A stretch of DNA of 64,000 nt from Rotaria sp. Silwood1 (GCA_905250075.1 CAJNOP010000347.1:147626-211625); one strand, 5' to 3'. Shown: positions 21,043 to 35,260, numbered from the stretch's first letter. Notes: generated by a model from the letters alone, not told the origin. Numbers and translations: made by a program.

Positions 21043-21862
21043 TATACCAAATTAAAGCGCGTCGAAAACGGGATTTATTAGTACTAAATAGTAAGAGTTA
21101 TCAAAACCTTTTAATGTCGAACTTAACAAATTTTCAGAAATTTTATGCTTTTTTGGCGTGGAAAATGAAGGTGCTAGTAATTTTAAAATGGAATTAAACT
21201 TTTTTCTTGGAAATTTGTACGTGGTTCGATAGAGCTCAATGAGCTCTACAAAACTGTATATATTAAAAAAAATGTTGAGCTATATTTTTGAGATAAAAAA
21301 TTCAAAAAAACTACTTGGAAAATCGAAAAAAATGTTAAAAACAACTCATTTTTTATGTGGAAGAAAAATATTCGATGATTTCAATGAAATTAGCTTTTCT
21401 CATTCTTTTTGCTACCGCAGACGTTTCGAAATATAAGAATTTGATGCCGCGTGAAAAACTGCATCCATTAAGTACATTTCGAAACGTCTGAGATAGCAAA
21501 AATAATAAGAAAAGCTAATTTTATTGAAAAAATGGAGTGCTTATCTTCCATATAAAAAAACGAGTTTTAAACATTTTTTAGGATTTTGCAAGTCATTTTT
21601 TAAATTTTTTATCTCAGAAAAATGGCTTAAAAAACTTTTAATATAGACAGTTCTGTAGAGCTCGACGAGCTCTATCGACCCATGTAAAAATATCAAAAGA
21701 AAATATTTTACTCTATATTTGAATTTCTGGCGCCTTAATTTTCTATGCCAAAAAAAACATAAAATTTCTGAAAATTTCGTAAGTTCAACATTAAAAGATA
21801 TTGATAACTCTTACTATTTAGTACTAATAAATCCCGTTTTCGACGCGCTTTAATTTGGTATA
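21043..21862. mobile_element. 820-bp palindromic MITE, TA-flanked
   Basis: The left end TATACCAAATTAAAGCGCG is matched in inverse at the right end (21844-21862). Pairing continues almost the whole length: GTCGAAAACGGGATTTATTA, TAGTACTAAATAGTAAGAGT, ATAGAGCTC-type motifs and TTTCGAAACGTCTG all recur inverted. The unpaired centre is only about 40-50 bp (near 21430-21475). Both ends carry TA, compatible with Tc1/mariner-type TA insertion. It has no coding capacity. Confidence 0.8.
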
Positions 21863-22510
21863 GAATTCATTAGGTATTCAACTTGAAATCATAGCGCTAT
21901 TTCCCTAGCAAAAGATTATGCACAATCCTGTAGAAAGTTGACGAAAAGTTTGTAGTATATGTACTCCAAATTAACAATTGATATTCTCTGATTCGCACAA
22001 CTTATTATTTGATTCTTAAAATAACTTTTCACCATGATAGTCATGTGAATTTAGAAAATAATGAACGATCATCTGAATGCACATTTTAAATCACTAGCAC
22101 ACGTTTATACGCCTAAAGTAAACATGTTTGAATCCTTTAGTTCAAATTTTCATCATAGCTAATACTAGATTTGCAATCTAAACAAATCTGCATCAAATAA
22201 GATACTATGCGATATTTAGAAAAAATAAAATTTTTCATTTCGATGATCATTCTCATATGAAAAATCATGTCTCAGAGGTAGCTCAGACGTTTATTCACAA
22301 AAAAGATCCAACGAAGAATAGACAAATAATCATTTATTCGTCTGCGATTCAATCAACTGTGTAAGAAATAAATAGAAATTTTCATCGTATCGTGTATGTT
22401 CACTTCCTGAACGACAGTGAACAATACATTATTCACATTGTAGACAGCAGCAGATATGGGATAAATACTTAAATATCGAAGGAGAATACGTCATTTGACA
22501 TCTGTCTAAT
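21863..22510. other. Intergenic, upstream of F-box pseudogene
   Basis: AT-rich. A TATGGGATAAATACTTAAAT segment near 22455-22474 could be a fossil promoter of the downstream pseudogene. Nothing else is seen. Confidence 0.35.
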
Positions 22511-23109
22511 ATGGAACATCGAGATGTTCACTTACTTGATTTACCTGATGACATACTACTTATTGTTATAAAGAAATCTTTCATTCTATGCATGACATTT
22601 ATTCATTATCGAAAGTTAACAGACAATTCGATACAATAGCAAGCTATATCGTTCACATTAAATTTCTAGACTTCTCGATTATATTATCGAATGCTAAATT
22701 TTACCCAGTTAATGATGCTATACTTGATCGATTCTGTGGTCAAATATTACCTAAAAAATACATTAGCACTAAAAAGTACTTGTTTTTTGAACAATTATGA
22801 ATGGAACGCATTCTCATCGCTTGCGAATATTCTAACTATTGTATAATCAATATTGTAAATTATCGAGCAAAATATTTTTTTTTTCAGTATTTAACAAGCA
22901 TGTTTTGCATCGAACACATAGAAGAATCTTTTATGATGTCATTACAAGTCTTTTCTTTCGTTCTGTCGTTTCGTCGTATGTCTATATTCGTTCATATCAC
23001 GACTTTTTCTTTTCTATTCTGTTGCAACTTGCAACAAAATAAAAATGAAGTGATACTGTTTTCTATGTCTAATGGCCTATCACTACTCACTATACATATT
23101 CGGAAGTAA
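22511..23109 (+). pseudogene. F-box protein pseudogene
   Basis: The ATG at 22511 opens with an F-box-like start (VHLLDLPDDILLIVIKKS). The frame shifts and continues as MHDIYSLSKVNRQFDTIAS, which is the second half of the motif, then ILDRFCGQILPKKY. After a stop it resumes as MERILIACEYSNYCIIN. This block order matches a large F-box/leucine-rich-like family seen in bdelloids, where the F-box would recruit SKP1-cullin ubiquitin ligases. At least one frameshift and one stop break it. The segment after about 22900 is not recognisable. Homology is judged from motifs only. Confidence 0.6.
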
Positions 23110-25866
23110 CAGAACACTAAATATATTCACATAGGTACACAAAAGAGTTGAAAATAGACAAAAAAAAATAATTTACCTGTTCACTAACGAAAGCTAGCAT
23201 TTACGAGCAATCACGTTTCCAAATAAATTACGCACTTCTCACGTCCGCTTTATTTCTATGGTACAAAGTAGATTAACCCTTTCTTTCCCACAGCTGAATA
23301 TTAAAGTCGGGAATCAAAACTCACTCAGGAACTACACCTTAATGACCCCTAATATACACAGAAGAAGTTTGAATCAATTGTTTTAGCTTCAATATACTTA
23401 ATACTTAGAAATGTAATTAGAAGGGATTCAAGATAAGTAAAGTAACACAAAATATATACGGCGCTGTTCAGAGTAGAGACGTCACATGAAAAAGAGAGAT
23501 GCGCTTCGGTCAATCTTGGAAAAACATCGGGTTTTTTTCGAGTAGAACTGATCAATATATTCGAACACCGCTCAAACAATTTTCATTGTCTGTGCTGAAC
23601 ATCATTTGATATTTTGATTGTGACCTTTTTTCGGCCACCTCTAACTGTAAATATCTGAACGGCAACAAAAATCTTTTATTGGATAAGTTGAATTGTTGTT
23701 TAGAAATCTATCATGAATAGGCTTTTAACTGATGTCAAATCAATTTTTTCACGCCTTATACACCAATAAAAAACCAAAATTTCAAAAATGCTACCTATAG
23801 ATACCATTGGGAAAGAAAGGTTAAGTAAAATGATATGGTATGAAGAAATTTCAATGATTATCATATCAATGAAAAAAACAAAATTCATATAAGCTTACCA
23901 TATTTGTCTTATAAAAGAAGCATTTAAAGACTTTAAAATCAATAGAGTTCGAAACTGATTCATATATGTTTGATATTTTAATTTAGATATTCTTTTATTC
24001 TTAATACATGTTGCTCTTCGTCCATGACGAAGAAGAACATTATTTTTTTTGCGATTACTATTGATACTAATGGACTCTTTTAGTTAAAAAAAAAGGATTT
24101 TGATCAGTTGATATTGTAGACATGAATAAATAATTGTCTAGTGTGATGATACATGAGAATTCTTTTTCGATTGATAACGAGCTTCTAACAGAACCTTATG
24201 AAAATGTACTACATGATGAAAAAAGTTTATAAAAATTAGAAAATAAGATAAAATAAGTGTTCATCAAATCTATTCGACAAGAGACAAAAAAAAATACAAC
24301 CAAGAAAAAATTTAATAAATGAAATAATGAGAAACAAAACAAGTTAATTTATGATTATCGGCAAATTTAGTTGTCCAACAAATCGTTTTGAGACTGAATA
24401 AGTATGTTGTTAGCCACTTTTTTATCAGCATTCGTATTACGCATTCTAGAAAATAAGAAGAAAAAAAATAATAAATGGTAAAATATTTTGATCACTGAGA
24501 ATATCTACAGTAGTATGACCATAATATGAAAGAAATCGAAAAGATCTCATCAAAACTTATTGCCTTTTATCATTCTTAGCATAAAAAAATATATTCATAT
24601 GAGTTGATTGAACTATCTTTCACCTGTTCTTTGAGGTCTCGAAATATACCATAATTAAAAAAAAAATAAACGATCTATCAACAACAACAACAATAATGAA
24701 CAAACTTCAGCATATCCATTGATCTCTATATGAGTTCTATCTTATCATGTTAGATCGCACATCATAGATGAAACATGAAATAAAAATACTGAAAATGTGC
24801 AAAGTCTACTTGATCTGTTATTGATATTTCACATAATTCACAAATAATTTGTTCATCTACTACATTTAGACTTGTACAATTGATTAATATTTAGCTACAA
24901 ACAAGGTAATCGATTCGTCTATCATCCGATTGTAACACTCATATGCCTATGCTTCTTCAATAATTGACAAAAAACAGATATTTATTTCTGTTAATAGGAT
25001 GAAAAATTCTAGTAAATCTTTACTTTATTAAGACTGATACTTATTCCTTAACTCATACTTTTCATATAATTGTGGACTCATTTTAAAATACCTTAATGTA
25101 AAGAATAGTTTATTTGAAATATAAATATGTTGATGAAAACTTAGGCTTTATTCATAAAATTGAATAAAATTTTAAGAAAGTTTTTGATGACAAATCAAGA
25201 ATTTGTGTTTTTTTTCCAGAAAAATATATTTCAAAATATAATATTTCTTTAAAAATAGCTACAGAATTACATGAAACTGTAATTAGAAATCAAATAGACT
25301 TGTAAATGTCGTATTGAACAATGGTATGAAATAATGACTATTAGCTATTTTAAATTTGAAAATTTAAATCTATTTTAGAATAAAATTTTCTTAATATATT
25401 AAAGCAACTTCTAACTAATACGAATTTCTATATCTTGTCAAATGAGAAGTACTAATTTTCTTTGTAAGAATCAATCTATTTTTCAAATCTTTTCTTATTT
25501 ATATTATTCTACGAGATCTACTTTTAAAAATAAAAAAAAACATCAGAACAAAAAATATTTTTATTTGTATTATGAAAGAAGTTTATGTTATGTATTGTAA
25601 ACAATCATTATTGATAAAATCTAATATGAATTTATTTCTAATCACCAGTTATACTTGCTTATCTTTGTAATACATCGTTGAATAGTTCTCAAAATTTCAT
25701 CACAACAAATATTCCAACTAACTACTCGTTCTATTAACAGTCTGAAAATTCAGATATGATTTTATCAAAAGTTAAAAATTTCACAAATTTTTCTCAAATC
25801 TCAAAATAACTTTCTATTTAATTTTGAATAATCGTTTTTTTTGTTTCTAAAATATATACGAATATC
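23110..25866. other. Long AT-rich region without recognised genes
   Basis: Nearly 2.8 kb of very AT-rich sequence with A- and T-runs. Frames here are short and of low complexity. I see no RNA gene, no inverted repeat and no exon signature. Confidence 0.5.
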
Positions 25867-26235
25867 TTACTCATTAATGGATTTGACAATTTTTTGAAAA
25901 CTATTTCCTACTCTTTCCATATCATAAGCTTTGTCCGTTTCTTTCTCGGTCTCACATTCAACAGCATCAAATACGACCGAGTTTTTAATATCATTAACAT
26001 CAAATGGAACATTATTTTGATCTTCCATACACATTGCTAATGATTCATAATAATCATCATACATTCCCTGACGTGTATTGCTTTCGACAAAGCCGATAAT
26101 GTTCAAGGATTGATCGTGGTAACTGCCATTGTAATATTCAAGTTTATCAATGTCATATATGAGAAGAATGTGGTATTTTTTCTCTGTTACCTAGCTTTTG
26201 TTGATATCAAGATCAACAATAGATGACACGATGAA
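25867..26235 (-). pseudogene. C-terminal exon-like reading frame, unrecognised
   Basis: On the minus strand, a strong splice acceptor (a T-run followed by CAAG, 26236-26245) precedes FIVSSIVDLDINKS, an in-frame TAG, then about 107 further codons ending IVKSINE and a stop at 25867. The protein is acidic and not low-complexity: it contains YHILLIYDIDKLEYYNGSY and later NIIGFVESNTRQG and VVFDAVECETEKETDK. A second possible acceptor (GCTAG, ending at 26191) would bypass the stop. No upstream exon was identified. I do not recognise the family. Either a terminal exon of a gene or a pseudogene. Confidence 0.4.
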
Positions 26236-27539
26236 CTTGAAAAAAAAATGACGAAAGCAAAGTAAACATATTCATTCACATGATACGACGACAATCCATG
26301 ATCATAGTATCATAATTAAAACCAATCAGAAAATACCACTAGCAATTTGTTTTTTTTTTATTTCACATTAAGTAAAAAAATTTTATACATTATCTTAAGA
26401 GTTTTTCAATGACTTATAAGTGACAAATTTAAAGACATACCAAATATATATTCGAAAGACTATTGAATCATAAGATATGTATAGAGTGCGTGATGTATTA
26501 ATATATCATGGTAAGTAATGATCAGTTTTTCTAATAGCAAGGATCCACAATGTAGTATTCAAGTAGAACAGAAAAAAGATGTATATTTAAATGAATCAAT
26601 ATCAAATGCACTACGTGGGGCGCTCTCTGAGTTTTTGCAATAGTCCGAATGTAAAATTGATAGTAGTCGATAGAGAAAATTATTCTTTATCGAACTGCGC
26701 TCCCCATTTTTTTCCGAAAAAATGTCTATACCAGGATATAATCGACAGAATCTGACCAACTAAAACATTGACCATCTAAAGTCGCTTTTTCTCGTAAATA
26801 AGGATGAGGCCGAACGTGAGATTGACACTTATAGATAAATAAAACTATTCTCTATCAAACTGCATTTTCGGTTTTTTTTCGAAAAAAAGTTTCATACCTA
26901 GAAGTAATCGATACAATGTGACCAATCCAAAGTATCCACATCCACACCCACACCCCCCCCCCTATTTTTTCAAAATTCAGTTTGAAATAAAAAAAACCAT
27001 AGACTCGAAAATATACAGATCAGAGGCAGATAAAACATATAAGTAAGAAAGAGAGATAATATACTACATAGGAGGAGAGATAAGAAATAGAGGTGAGAAA
27101 GAAAATGTTGTTTTTTCTCATTTTTTCTTACCTGTCCTATCGAGCGCTATCTAAGTAGGTAGAATATCATCCAAAATCATATTTCGTCGTTATTTCTCGA
27201 AGCTATCATACTCTCACAAACAACGAGAGATGAACAGTGCTAACATAATCATGATTCTAGCATTATTTTTAACAATGAAGGCTACAGTTGGACGACCCCC
27301 AGCAAATATGATTCATTCGTTTGCGACGATGTTGATTTTATCAGTAGAGCGCTAATTAAAGGTGGTAAGAATAATTATAGTTTTGAACAATTGACTTGTG
27401 TTCATTATTGTGCATTTTACCCGTAATCTTCCCTTATATGATATATACGCACTTTATACACAATGTCACTAAAACAAATAAACGAAACTATTGTTAAAGT
27501 AGTTCAACAGTTATGCATACTCGGTCCATGTTGCTAACT
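26236..27539. other. Intergenic, with small telomere-like and C-run motif
   Basis: AT-rich sequence. Two related segments (about 26680-26760 and 26860-26935) share TTTTTTTTCCGAAAAAA-like and ATACCaGgATATAATCGA-like motifs, suggesting a decayed duplication. CATCCACACCCACACC followed by a C-run lies at 26938-26962, a minimal telomere-like patch. Confidence 0.4.
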
Positions 27540-30500
27540 TCAGAGTATTGTTTAGAAGGAAAATCAATAATTGAATATAGCGCTTATTAGAAGCAGTTAT
27601 TCTTTATATGATGTTTAATGTTTTCACAAGCTGCACACATTCACTTCGAAATGAACTAAATAATCGGATAGACTTCTCCTCCTAATCCTGGTCCTAGTCC
27701 TCCTTCTCCTAAAAACTATTCATTTCTCGTGTAATCTTCGGTAGTATGTTCTAAAACCAATTTTTGCTTTCAAACGACGACAACGGCTGAACTACAGGCT
27801 GATGTACAAACTTGTTAAAAGTATTCATTAGGATTATCGATAACGAGCATGCGATGAAATACATGATTTCATCTTCTACTAAGTACAATATTTAAACATT
27901 GCATTAACAATAATATTTCGTTAATATTGGAATTATCGGTCATAATAGTCACGCCGAACGTTTTCTTTGAAGTTAACCAATATGTGAACAGAACCTACTT
28001 ATGTTCATCCGTTTTCAATGTTTTTATTCATCACATCACTATCTTCAGATCCTTATCATAGAGTCTAGAAAGAATATGGACACAACTCTCGTGAGAATGA
28101 TTCTTTACCAATGCGATTTTCAATAATATAACCAATTTCATACTAGGCCTCCCTATCGAACAAATTACTTGAACAAAAACTTGGTTCATTAAGTCATCTG
28201 CTTTAGTATCGTAGAAAGTATCCGCTACAATTTAACTTTTTTTGAGAATGAAAAAATATTTGAACATAGACAATGTTCGTACCATTTATTTTTCTAATAA
28301 GTTTTAATTCTAAGATCCAGTAAACCTGTGAAACAAAATGAGCCTAATACATGAGATGCACCGTAGTCGTACAAATTGTTCATTTCAGATGTGACGTCCC
28401 ATGATACCGCAAACTCTACATACTCACCACTAAATAGCCAACATATTTGAAAGGAGCTCTGGTTAAAATCATTCATTTCTGATGTGATCGTTAATCGTAT
28501 CACTAATTACATATCTTCACTCCTAAGCAAGCCTAGTAGATGAAACAGGTATTCCTAAAAACATTCGTCCAATAGGCAATCTTCTATAAACTAACGAAGT
28601 GCCCATCTTCCTTTCAAAGTAAGCCACATACATGAAATAACTATTAATAAAAATAATTCATTGAACAGGTAATCTTCTGCTATCTTCCGAGCAGTACACT
28701 TCTACTTTCAAGTAAGTCAAATATAAGACGAAGGCGTTCCTAAAAATAGTTCATCTGACACACGATCTTCAATCAGGCACCAACTGTTTAATTTTTTTAG
28801 AGACTGAGCAAAATATCAGAAAGGAGCACTTATATCAATCGTTCATTTCTACAATGATAATCGAAACTACTGGCCTAATACTCACTTTCATCTAGGAGTG
28901 AGGGAAATTATCCACTAGAATTTTTGTTGAAAAGAGTCACTTGCCAAGTAACCTTCTACTATGCACTTCCTTCGAGATACCTACCTTAAAATGAGCTAAA
29001 TAATTGAAAACCGTCATTACACCATTATTCACCTATAGTGCACGCATGGATCATATCACGAAATAGAAGTATTCACTTTTAGGTGAGTCATTTAGTTGAA
29101 TGGTGTCAATTGAATTGCCTCACTTTTTATATAATCTCACATCATGTGCATCGCAACAAAACTTTACTTGTCAAAGTGAGCATAACACTTGAACAGATAA
29201 CTACTTATCCTCTTAATTATGGTCGTAAAAATTATTCATCTATGATCTGATCTTCAGTGTTGTCACGTACTGCAAGCATTTACTCTGAAACTAATTCAAT
29301 TGCTGAAAGAACATGTAATAAGTATGAAAATGCTACATTTCTCATGTGATCTTCAATATTGACACATGCTGCAAGCATTTATTCTGAAGTAAACTCAATT
29401 GCTCAATAGACTTATTATGAAAATGATTCATTTCTCATGTGATCTTCAATGTTATCACGTGCTACAAGCATTTACTCTGAAATGAACTCAATTGTTCAAT
29501 GGAATCATAATTATCGTGGTAATAATTGTTCATTTCTAGTGTGATCTTCAATATTGTCAGAAGCTGCATATATCCAGTTCGAAGTGAACTAAAAAGTTAG
29601 ACGGAGCTTTTGTGTGAGAGAGTAGTTTGTCATGTAATGTTTTATTCCGTCAGACGTTCTAAGTTTTTCATCTTGATTGATCGAAAATATTGAACAACAC
29701 TCTAATAAGGATTATCCTTGTTCTTTATTGCCTTCCATGTAGTTTCGAAGTTTGCACTAATAATTATTAGTGAAGAAATAGTTTAACAAATTCATTGTTT
29801 GAGAAATTCATTTTACCTGCGCGTCTAGATACGTACACAGTATTCAGCATGTAATTAGCTTGAAGAAATAGTTGAACAAAGTAGTCCTAAAAGTTGAATA
29901 TCTATAATGTAGTCTTCAAACCCATCTCGACTGTTAGACCTTGAAGTCAACTCGTGGAAATACTTGAACAAAGACTTTATAGAAAAAATTTCATTATTAC
30001 TTAATGCATCATACTTTGAATTGTATACGCTTTAAACGAGACGTTGGAATTTATTGGAACACACTCATTATGAAATTATACATTATTGATGTCACTTATA
30101 ATATGTTCACCAATACTATACCTTCGCATCGAAGCAAGTTAGATAGTGGCACAGTGTATTCCCATAGTTATTCCATTTTCAAATCACCTTCTTCCATGTC
30201 ACGAACTTTACAGACTTATTTCAGAGTGACCTCAATTGTTCGATAGACTTCTTATAAAGAGTGTTCGTATTCGATGTAAAATTCAATGTTATTATTGGGT
30301 ACCTGCACAAACTTCCAAATGAGCACTATTGTTAATTGGACTTGTAATAAAAATTATTTGTATTGCATGTGCGATTCAGTATTGTTATAAGCTGCATATA
30401 TTCATTCTAAAGTCCACTTAATTCATTAATGGACTTCTTTTGTTGATAATTATTCATGTCTCATATGTTCTTCCATGTTATCACGTGTCACAAGCATTCG

Positions 30501-33500
30501 CTCTGAAGTAAACTCAATTGTTTAATGAGCTCCTATTGATAATGGTAATAATTATTCATCTCTGCTGTAATCTTCAATGTTATCACGTGCTGGAAGCATT
30601 TACTCTGAAGTGAACTCAATTGCTGAATGGACATCTGGTAATAATTATTTATTTCTAATATGATTTCGAATGTTGTCATGTGCTGCAAGCATTTACTTTG
30701 AAGTGAGCTCAATTGGTAAAAGGACTCCTTATTATAACAATTTTCATCTTTGATGTGATCTTCAATGTTGTCACGTGCTGCAAGCATTTACTCTGAAGTG
30801 AAGTCAATTTCTGAAAGGACTTATAATTATAATAAAAATTATTAATCTCTGATGTGATCTCGAATATTGTCACGCGCTACAAGCATTTACTCTGAAGTGA
30901 ACACAATTGCTGAATAGACATCTGGTTTTCCTAATAATTATTCATCTCTGCTGTGATCTTCAATGTTGTCACGTGCTGCAAGCATTTATTCTAAAGTCAA
31001 GTCAATTGCTGAAAGGACTTGTACTTTTTATAAAAATTATCCACTCTTCATGTACTTTTCAATCTTGTTACGACGTGAGAACATTCACTTCGAGGTGAAG
31101 TAAGTAGTTTAATAGATTTCTAATTATCGCATTATGCAATGTTGATCAAGTCTTTCATCACACTACAAATAGCATCGTTTCTTGGAAAAGTGAGTGTATT
31201 ATTTGAAGAGAGCCCCACTAAGAATTTTCTTCTATGATATGATCTCGAAACGAGTGATAGATCGCGATGGTGAACTTAGGACTGATGAAAATTGTTGGAT
31301 AGAGACTTACTATAGTTTGTTAATTTTGATTGTCATCTTGGGATCTCTGCTGAACTGCGGATTTTATATTCAAAAGGACAAATTTATGTGAATAGAAATT
31401 TTGTTTGAGAGATTGAGTTGCTACGCAGCCTAACGTCGGTCGTTAAATTAGAAATTTCGTATTTCGATTCAGGAAAGAAATCGAATGATGACTTACTTGG
31501 ACTTTCTCGTTTTAGTTGCGATGAGAGATAATGTCGGTAAGCGAGTGCTTTTATCGCGATATAGGTAAACTATTTGAATAAAGTCTTCATGAAAATAATT
31601 CATTTCTGCCGTGAATTTCTATCAAGTTAATAGTTGTAGATTTTTATTGGAAAGTTAGAAAACAAGATGAATAAAGTCATTTTCAGAATTTTTTACTTGT
31701 GTTGTAAGGGTGGTTTTAAACCACAGCTGCTTTTATTTACTTGGGAATGAGCTAAATAATTGAAGAAACCTTTGGTACGAAGTATGGATGTCTGATGTTA
31801 TCTGTTATCATGTTACTATCCCAAGAGTTTCATCTGTAATTGAGACAGCTAGTTGAATAGAACTCTGGTAGGAATCATTCTGTTCTGATGTGATCATTAA
31901 TCATATCACCAATCATTGATGTTTACTTCGAAGTAAGCAATATTTTTAAGTAGTGTATTAATAAGAATTATTCGTTCCTGATGTAATTTGTGATTGAGTG
32001 ACGGTATGTATCATCCTAGTCCGACGTGATTAAAAAAGTGGAGTAGAATGCTGCTTAAAATTATTGATTTTTGATGTAATCATCAATCAAGTCATCAACA
32101 GTGGATATTCAAATTGAAGTGAGCAACATACTTGATGAGAGACTTCGTAAGAATTGTTAGTCAATGATGCTGTCGTTGGTCATATTACAAACTGTGCAAC
32201 TTCGTATCGCAGTGAGCAGAGAAGTTGAACAAAGTATTGATACGATTTATTTAGTTGCGATGTGGTGGTGAATTATGCCATAAATTGTAACCTTTTGTGA
32301 CGAAGTAATATAAATAACAGAATGCACAACTGCCTATCAATGGTATTCATGTTTGTTGTAATCTTTAGTATTGCCTTAATTTCAAACATTTGATGGGAAC
32401 TGAATGAACTAGTTGAATCAAGGCCTGGTAATGTTTAGAAGTATTCCTTACCACTGCGATCATTGATCATAGTTGAAACACTGCACTCTTGTCGGAGACG
32501 AACAATCTTTTTGGATAAAATCTTCCTTAAAACTATCCATTTGTGATGCCAATGTTGGTGTGATCTCGAACTACACACTCTTACTTCGTTGTGATCTAAA
32601 AGATTGAATGAAAATCTCCTTGCAAGTATTCTTTTCCGATGTAATCTTTCATCAAATACCACATTAGATGCATCTTTTTAAAACAAGAACTCTAGTTGAA
32701 CAGCATTCTAATTAGAGGTATTCATTACCGTTGTGATCATTTATGTCAGTTGAAAGTTGGCATCTTCAAGCAAGAGAAATAGACTTGTTGAATAAAATTC
32801 TGTTTAAATATATCCGTATTTGATATGAATTCGTTGTATTTCTAACCCGTGTACCTTCATTTTGATGTGAACTTAATAAATGACTAAGGTTATAATAGGA
32901 ATTATTAATTTCTGATATGATCTTGGATTATATGTGTAGCTGCACACTGTCTATTCGAAGTGAACCAAATATTTAAATGAAGCCTTAATTTCAGTTATTC
33001 TTTTATGCTGTGACCTTTTTGATCATGTCACGAATTGCACATCATTCTGCAAAACCAACAAAGTAGCTGGATATAGTAGTGCTATGATGTATTCATTTTA
33101 GTTGTCATCTCCAGTGATTTGATGAACTTCACATCTACGTTTCGAGGGAACAAAATATTTCTTCTGATCCTTACTAGAAAGTTGTTATTTTTGATTTTAT
33201 ATCTAGTCATGTCACGAGATGCACACCTTCTCTTTAAATTTGGTCAAATATTCGAACAGAACTCTGATGAGGATTATTCATTTCTGATATCATTTTTTGT
33301 CATGAGAAGAACTATGTTCCTTTTCAGGATAATGAGAAAATAGCTGAACAGCACTTTTGTTAAGTGCATATGATTGTTATCTGATATACTAGTTTGTCTT
33401 AAAGTGCAGATATTTTTGTTTATGTAAAAATGATTTCGGAATTGGAACGTTGCGAGAACTGTCTATTACATTGTGCCGATCGACTATACATGTTTTCACT

Positions 33501-35260
33501 TCTTTTCTGATGGCGACGAGTCAAATTAAAGAATGAAACTTCAATAAAAATCATTCAATTTTTCTATGTTGCTTGATAATGTTGACAACTGAAAGTATTT
33601 GTCATGATATGAATTCGATAAGAAAACCAATTCTTTTTGTATAATATTCGTTTTTCATGTAATATTGAACGAAAAGGTTGGGTGAAGAGTTTCACTACAA
33701 AGTGATCACATAGTTTACTTGAAATGTTGTTCGGATTGTTGATATACTTTGCGATTTTTCATTATGTTTCTAATCTCTAACTGCACATATTAAGCAAGAA
33801 ACATAGATGGACAGACTTCTTGCAACAAAAGTTTTTACTTTTGACGTTATTCTTGTTTCTATTGCGTGTTGATAGCGCCCACCTTAAGGTTGGCCAAATA
33901 GCTGAACAGAATCTTCGTCAAAACCATTCATTATTGTTGCTACCTTCAAGTATGTCATGAACTGTGGATAGTTGGTTTGAAGTGAACAAGAAAATTAACT
34001 GAATCCTAATCAGCAATATTCTATTTTTTGATGATATTCATTCATCTTAGTAGCTGCTGAATAATGCTTTACATGTTGCAAAATAGTTGAATGCAATTTT
34101 GATTAAATGTATTTGTATCAAATGTGAACATTAGTTTCGTCATGACACGTAAATATTTGCGTAAATGAGCGTGCCATACTTGAAGTCTATCTTCCTCAAA
34201 TATATTTATTTCAAATATGAACATTACTTTTGTCACACTTCTTAAATATTTGTGGGAATAAGCACGATGCAGTTGAACTCAATCTTTATCAGATATTTTC
34301 CATGTCAACATTATTTTGAATATAATCGCATAATATGCCCGTTTTTGATCATTATGTAGTTGAACTTGACCTTCCTAAGCCGTATTTCATTCTAATGTGG
34401 TCGTTAATTTGATCATGGTTTGTAAGTATAGGCGACGATAAAGATAACGTATTTTAACACAATCTTACAGCTACAACTACAGATACAACCACAATCACAA
34501 CTATAAATACAAACACAAACACAATTACAACGACAAATACAAATACAGCCACAATCACAACTACAAATACACCTACAATAACAACTACAACTACAACTAC
34601 AGCTACAAATACAACCACAATCATAACTGTACCTACAATAACAATCACAACTACAACTACAAATACAGCCACTATCGCACATACTCGGATGTATTCGGTT
34701 TACATATAATCATCATTTTAGTTATTGCCGTAAGCATTCGTATCAACGAGCTTGATACAGTTGTACTCAATTTTAGTCTGAAGTAGTTATTTCTAATGTG
34801 AACACCACTTTAAATAATGGCCCATTAACATTTGCATTGGCGCATATGAGCTGGTGGGACTGAGGTATGGTGAGGTATAATTGTTTTTAATAAAAACAGT
34901 ATTATAGGCGTCATTCGCAAACATTTACGTGGATGAGAGCGGTGTAGTTGAATTCAAGATTGGTTAGATATATGCGTTGCCAATGTGGATTTTATTTTAT
35001 TGATGATCTATAAACATTTGCGTGGATGAGAGCGACGTAGTTGAATTCAAGGTTCGTAAGATTATATTAAATAAATCGCTTTATTTGAGTGGTTTGACCG
35101 TGTTGATCCTGACCACTTTAAAAATAGATTAAATTCTATCATTAGATTGGTAAGATGTATGTGTTGCCAATGTGATCACTTGTTATGTAACCAAGCTGAA
35201 CCTTTTAGTTCGGTGGAAGTAAAATAGTTGTTCAGCGTACTGATGAAGATCATTGACTTA
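27540..35260. repeat. Diverged satellite array, about 93-102-bp units, roughly 75-80 copies
   Basis: The unit can be followed by its landmarks: AAGCATTTACTCTGAAGTGA, then ACTCAATTGCTGAATGGACT, then AATAATTATTCATCTCTGAT, then GTGATCTTCAATGTTGTCAC and GTGCTGC. Consecutive copies begin at 30492, 30594, 30687, 30782, 30881 and 30980, giving periods of 93-102 bp. Copies between about 29200 and 31100 are close to each other. Towards both ends only the GAAGTGAnC, TTGAA, ATTATTCATTT and TGTGATC landmarks persist. About 31215-31560 departs from the pattern and may be an insertion. No coding function is supported. Limits are approximate. Confidence 0.8.
34466..34679. repeat. Hexanucleotide microsatellite (ACAACT/ACAAAT)n
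   Basis: About 35 units of ACAACT, ACAAAT, ACCACA and similar in tandem, embedded in the distal part of the satellite array. The cysteine- or valine-rich frames on the opposite strand are artefacts of this repeat. Confidence 0.85.

Noticed and set aside
34413-34682. Cysteine-rich or valine-rich proteins opposite the ACAACT repeat
   Set aside because: Pure translation of a microsatellite, open in more than one frame.
27540-35260. CRISPR-like alternation of conserved and variable parts in the satellite units
   Set aside because: Units vary in length (93-102 bp) and diverge throughout, there are no fixed short repeats with unique spacers, and the genome is eukaryotic.
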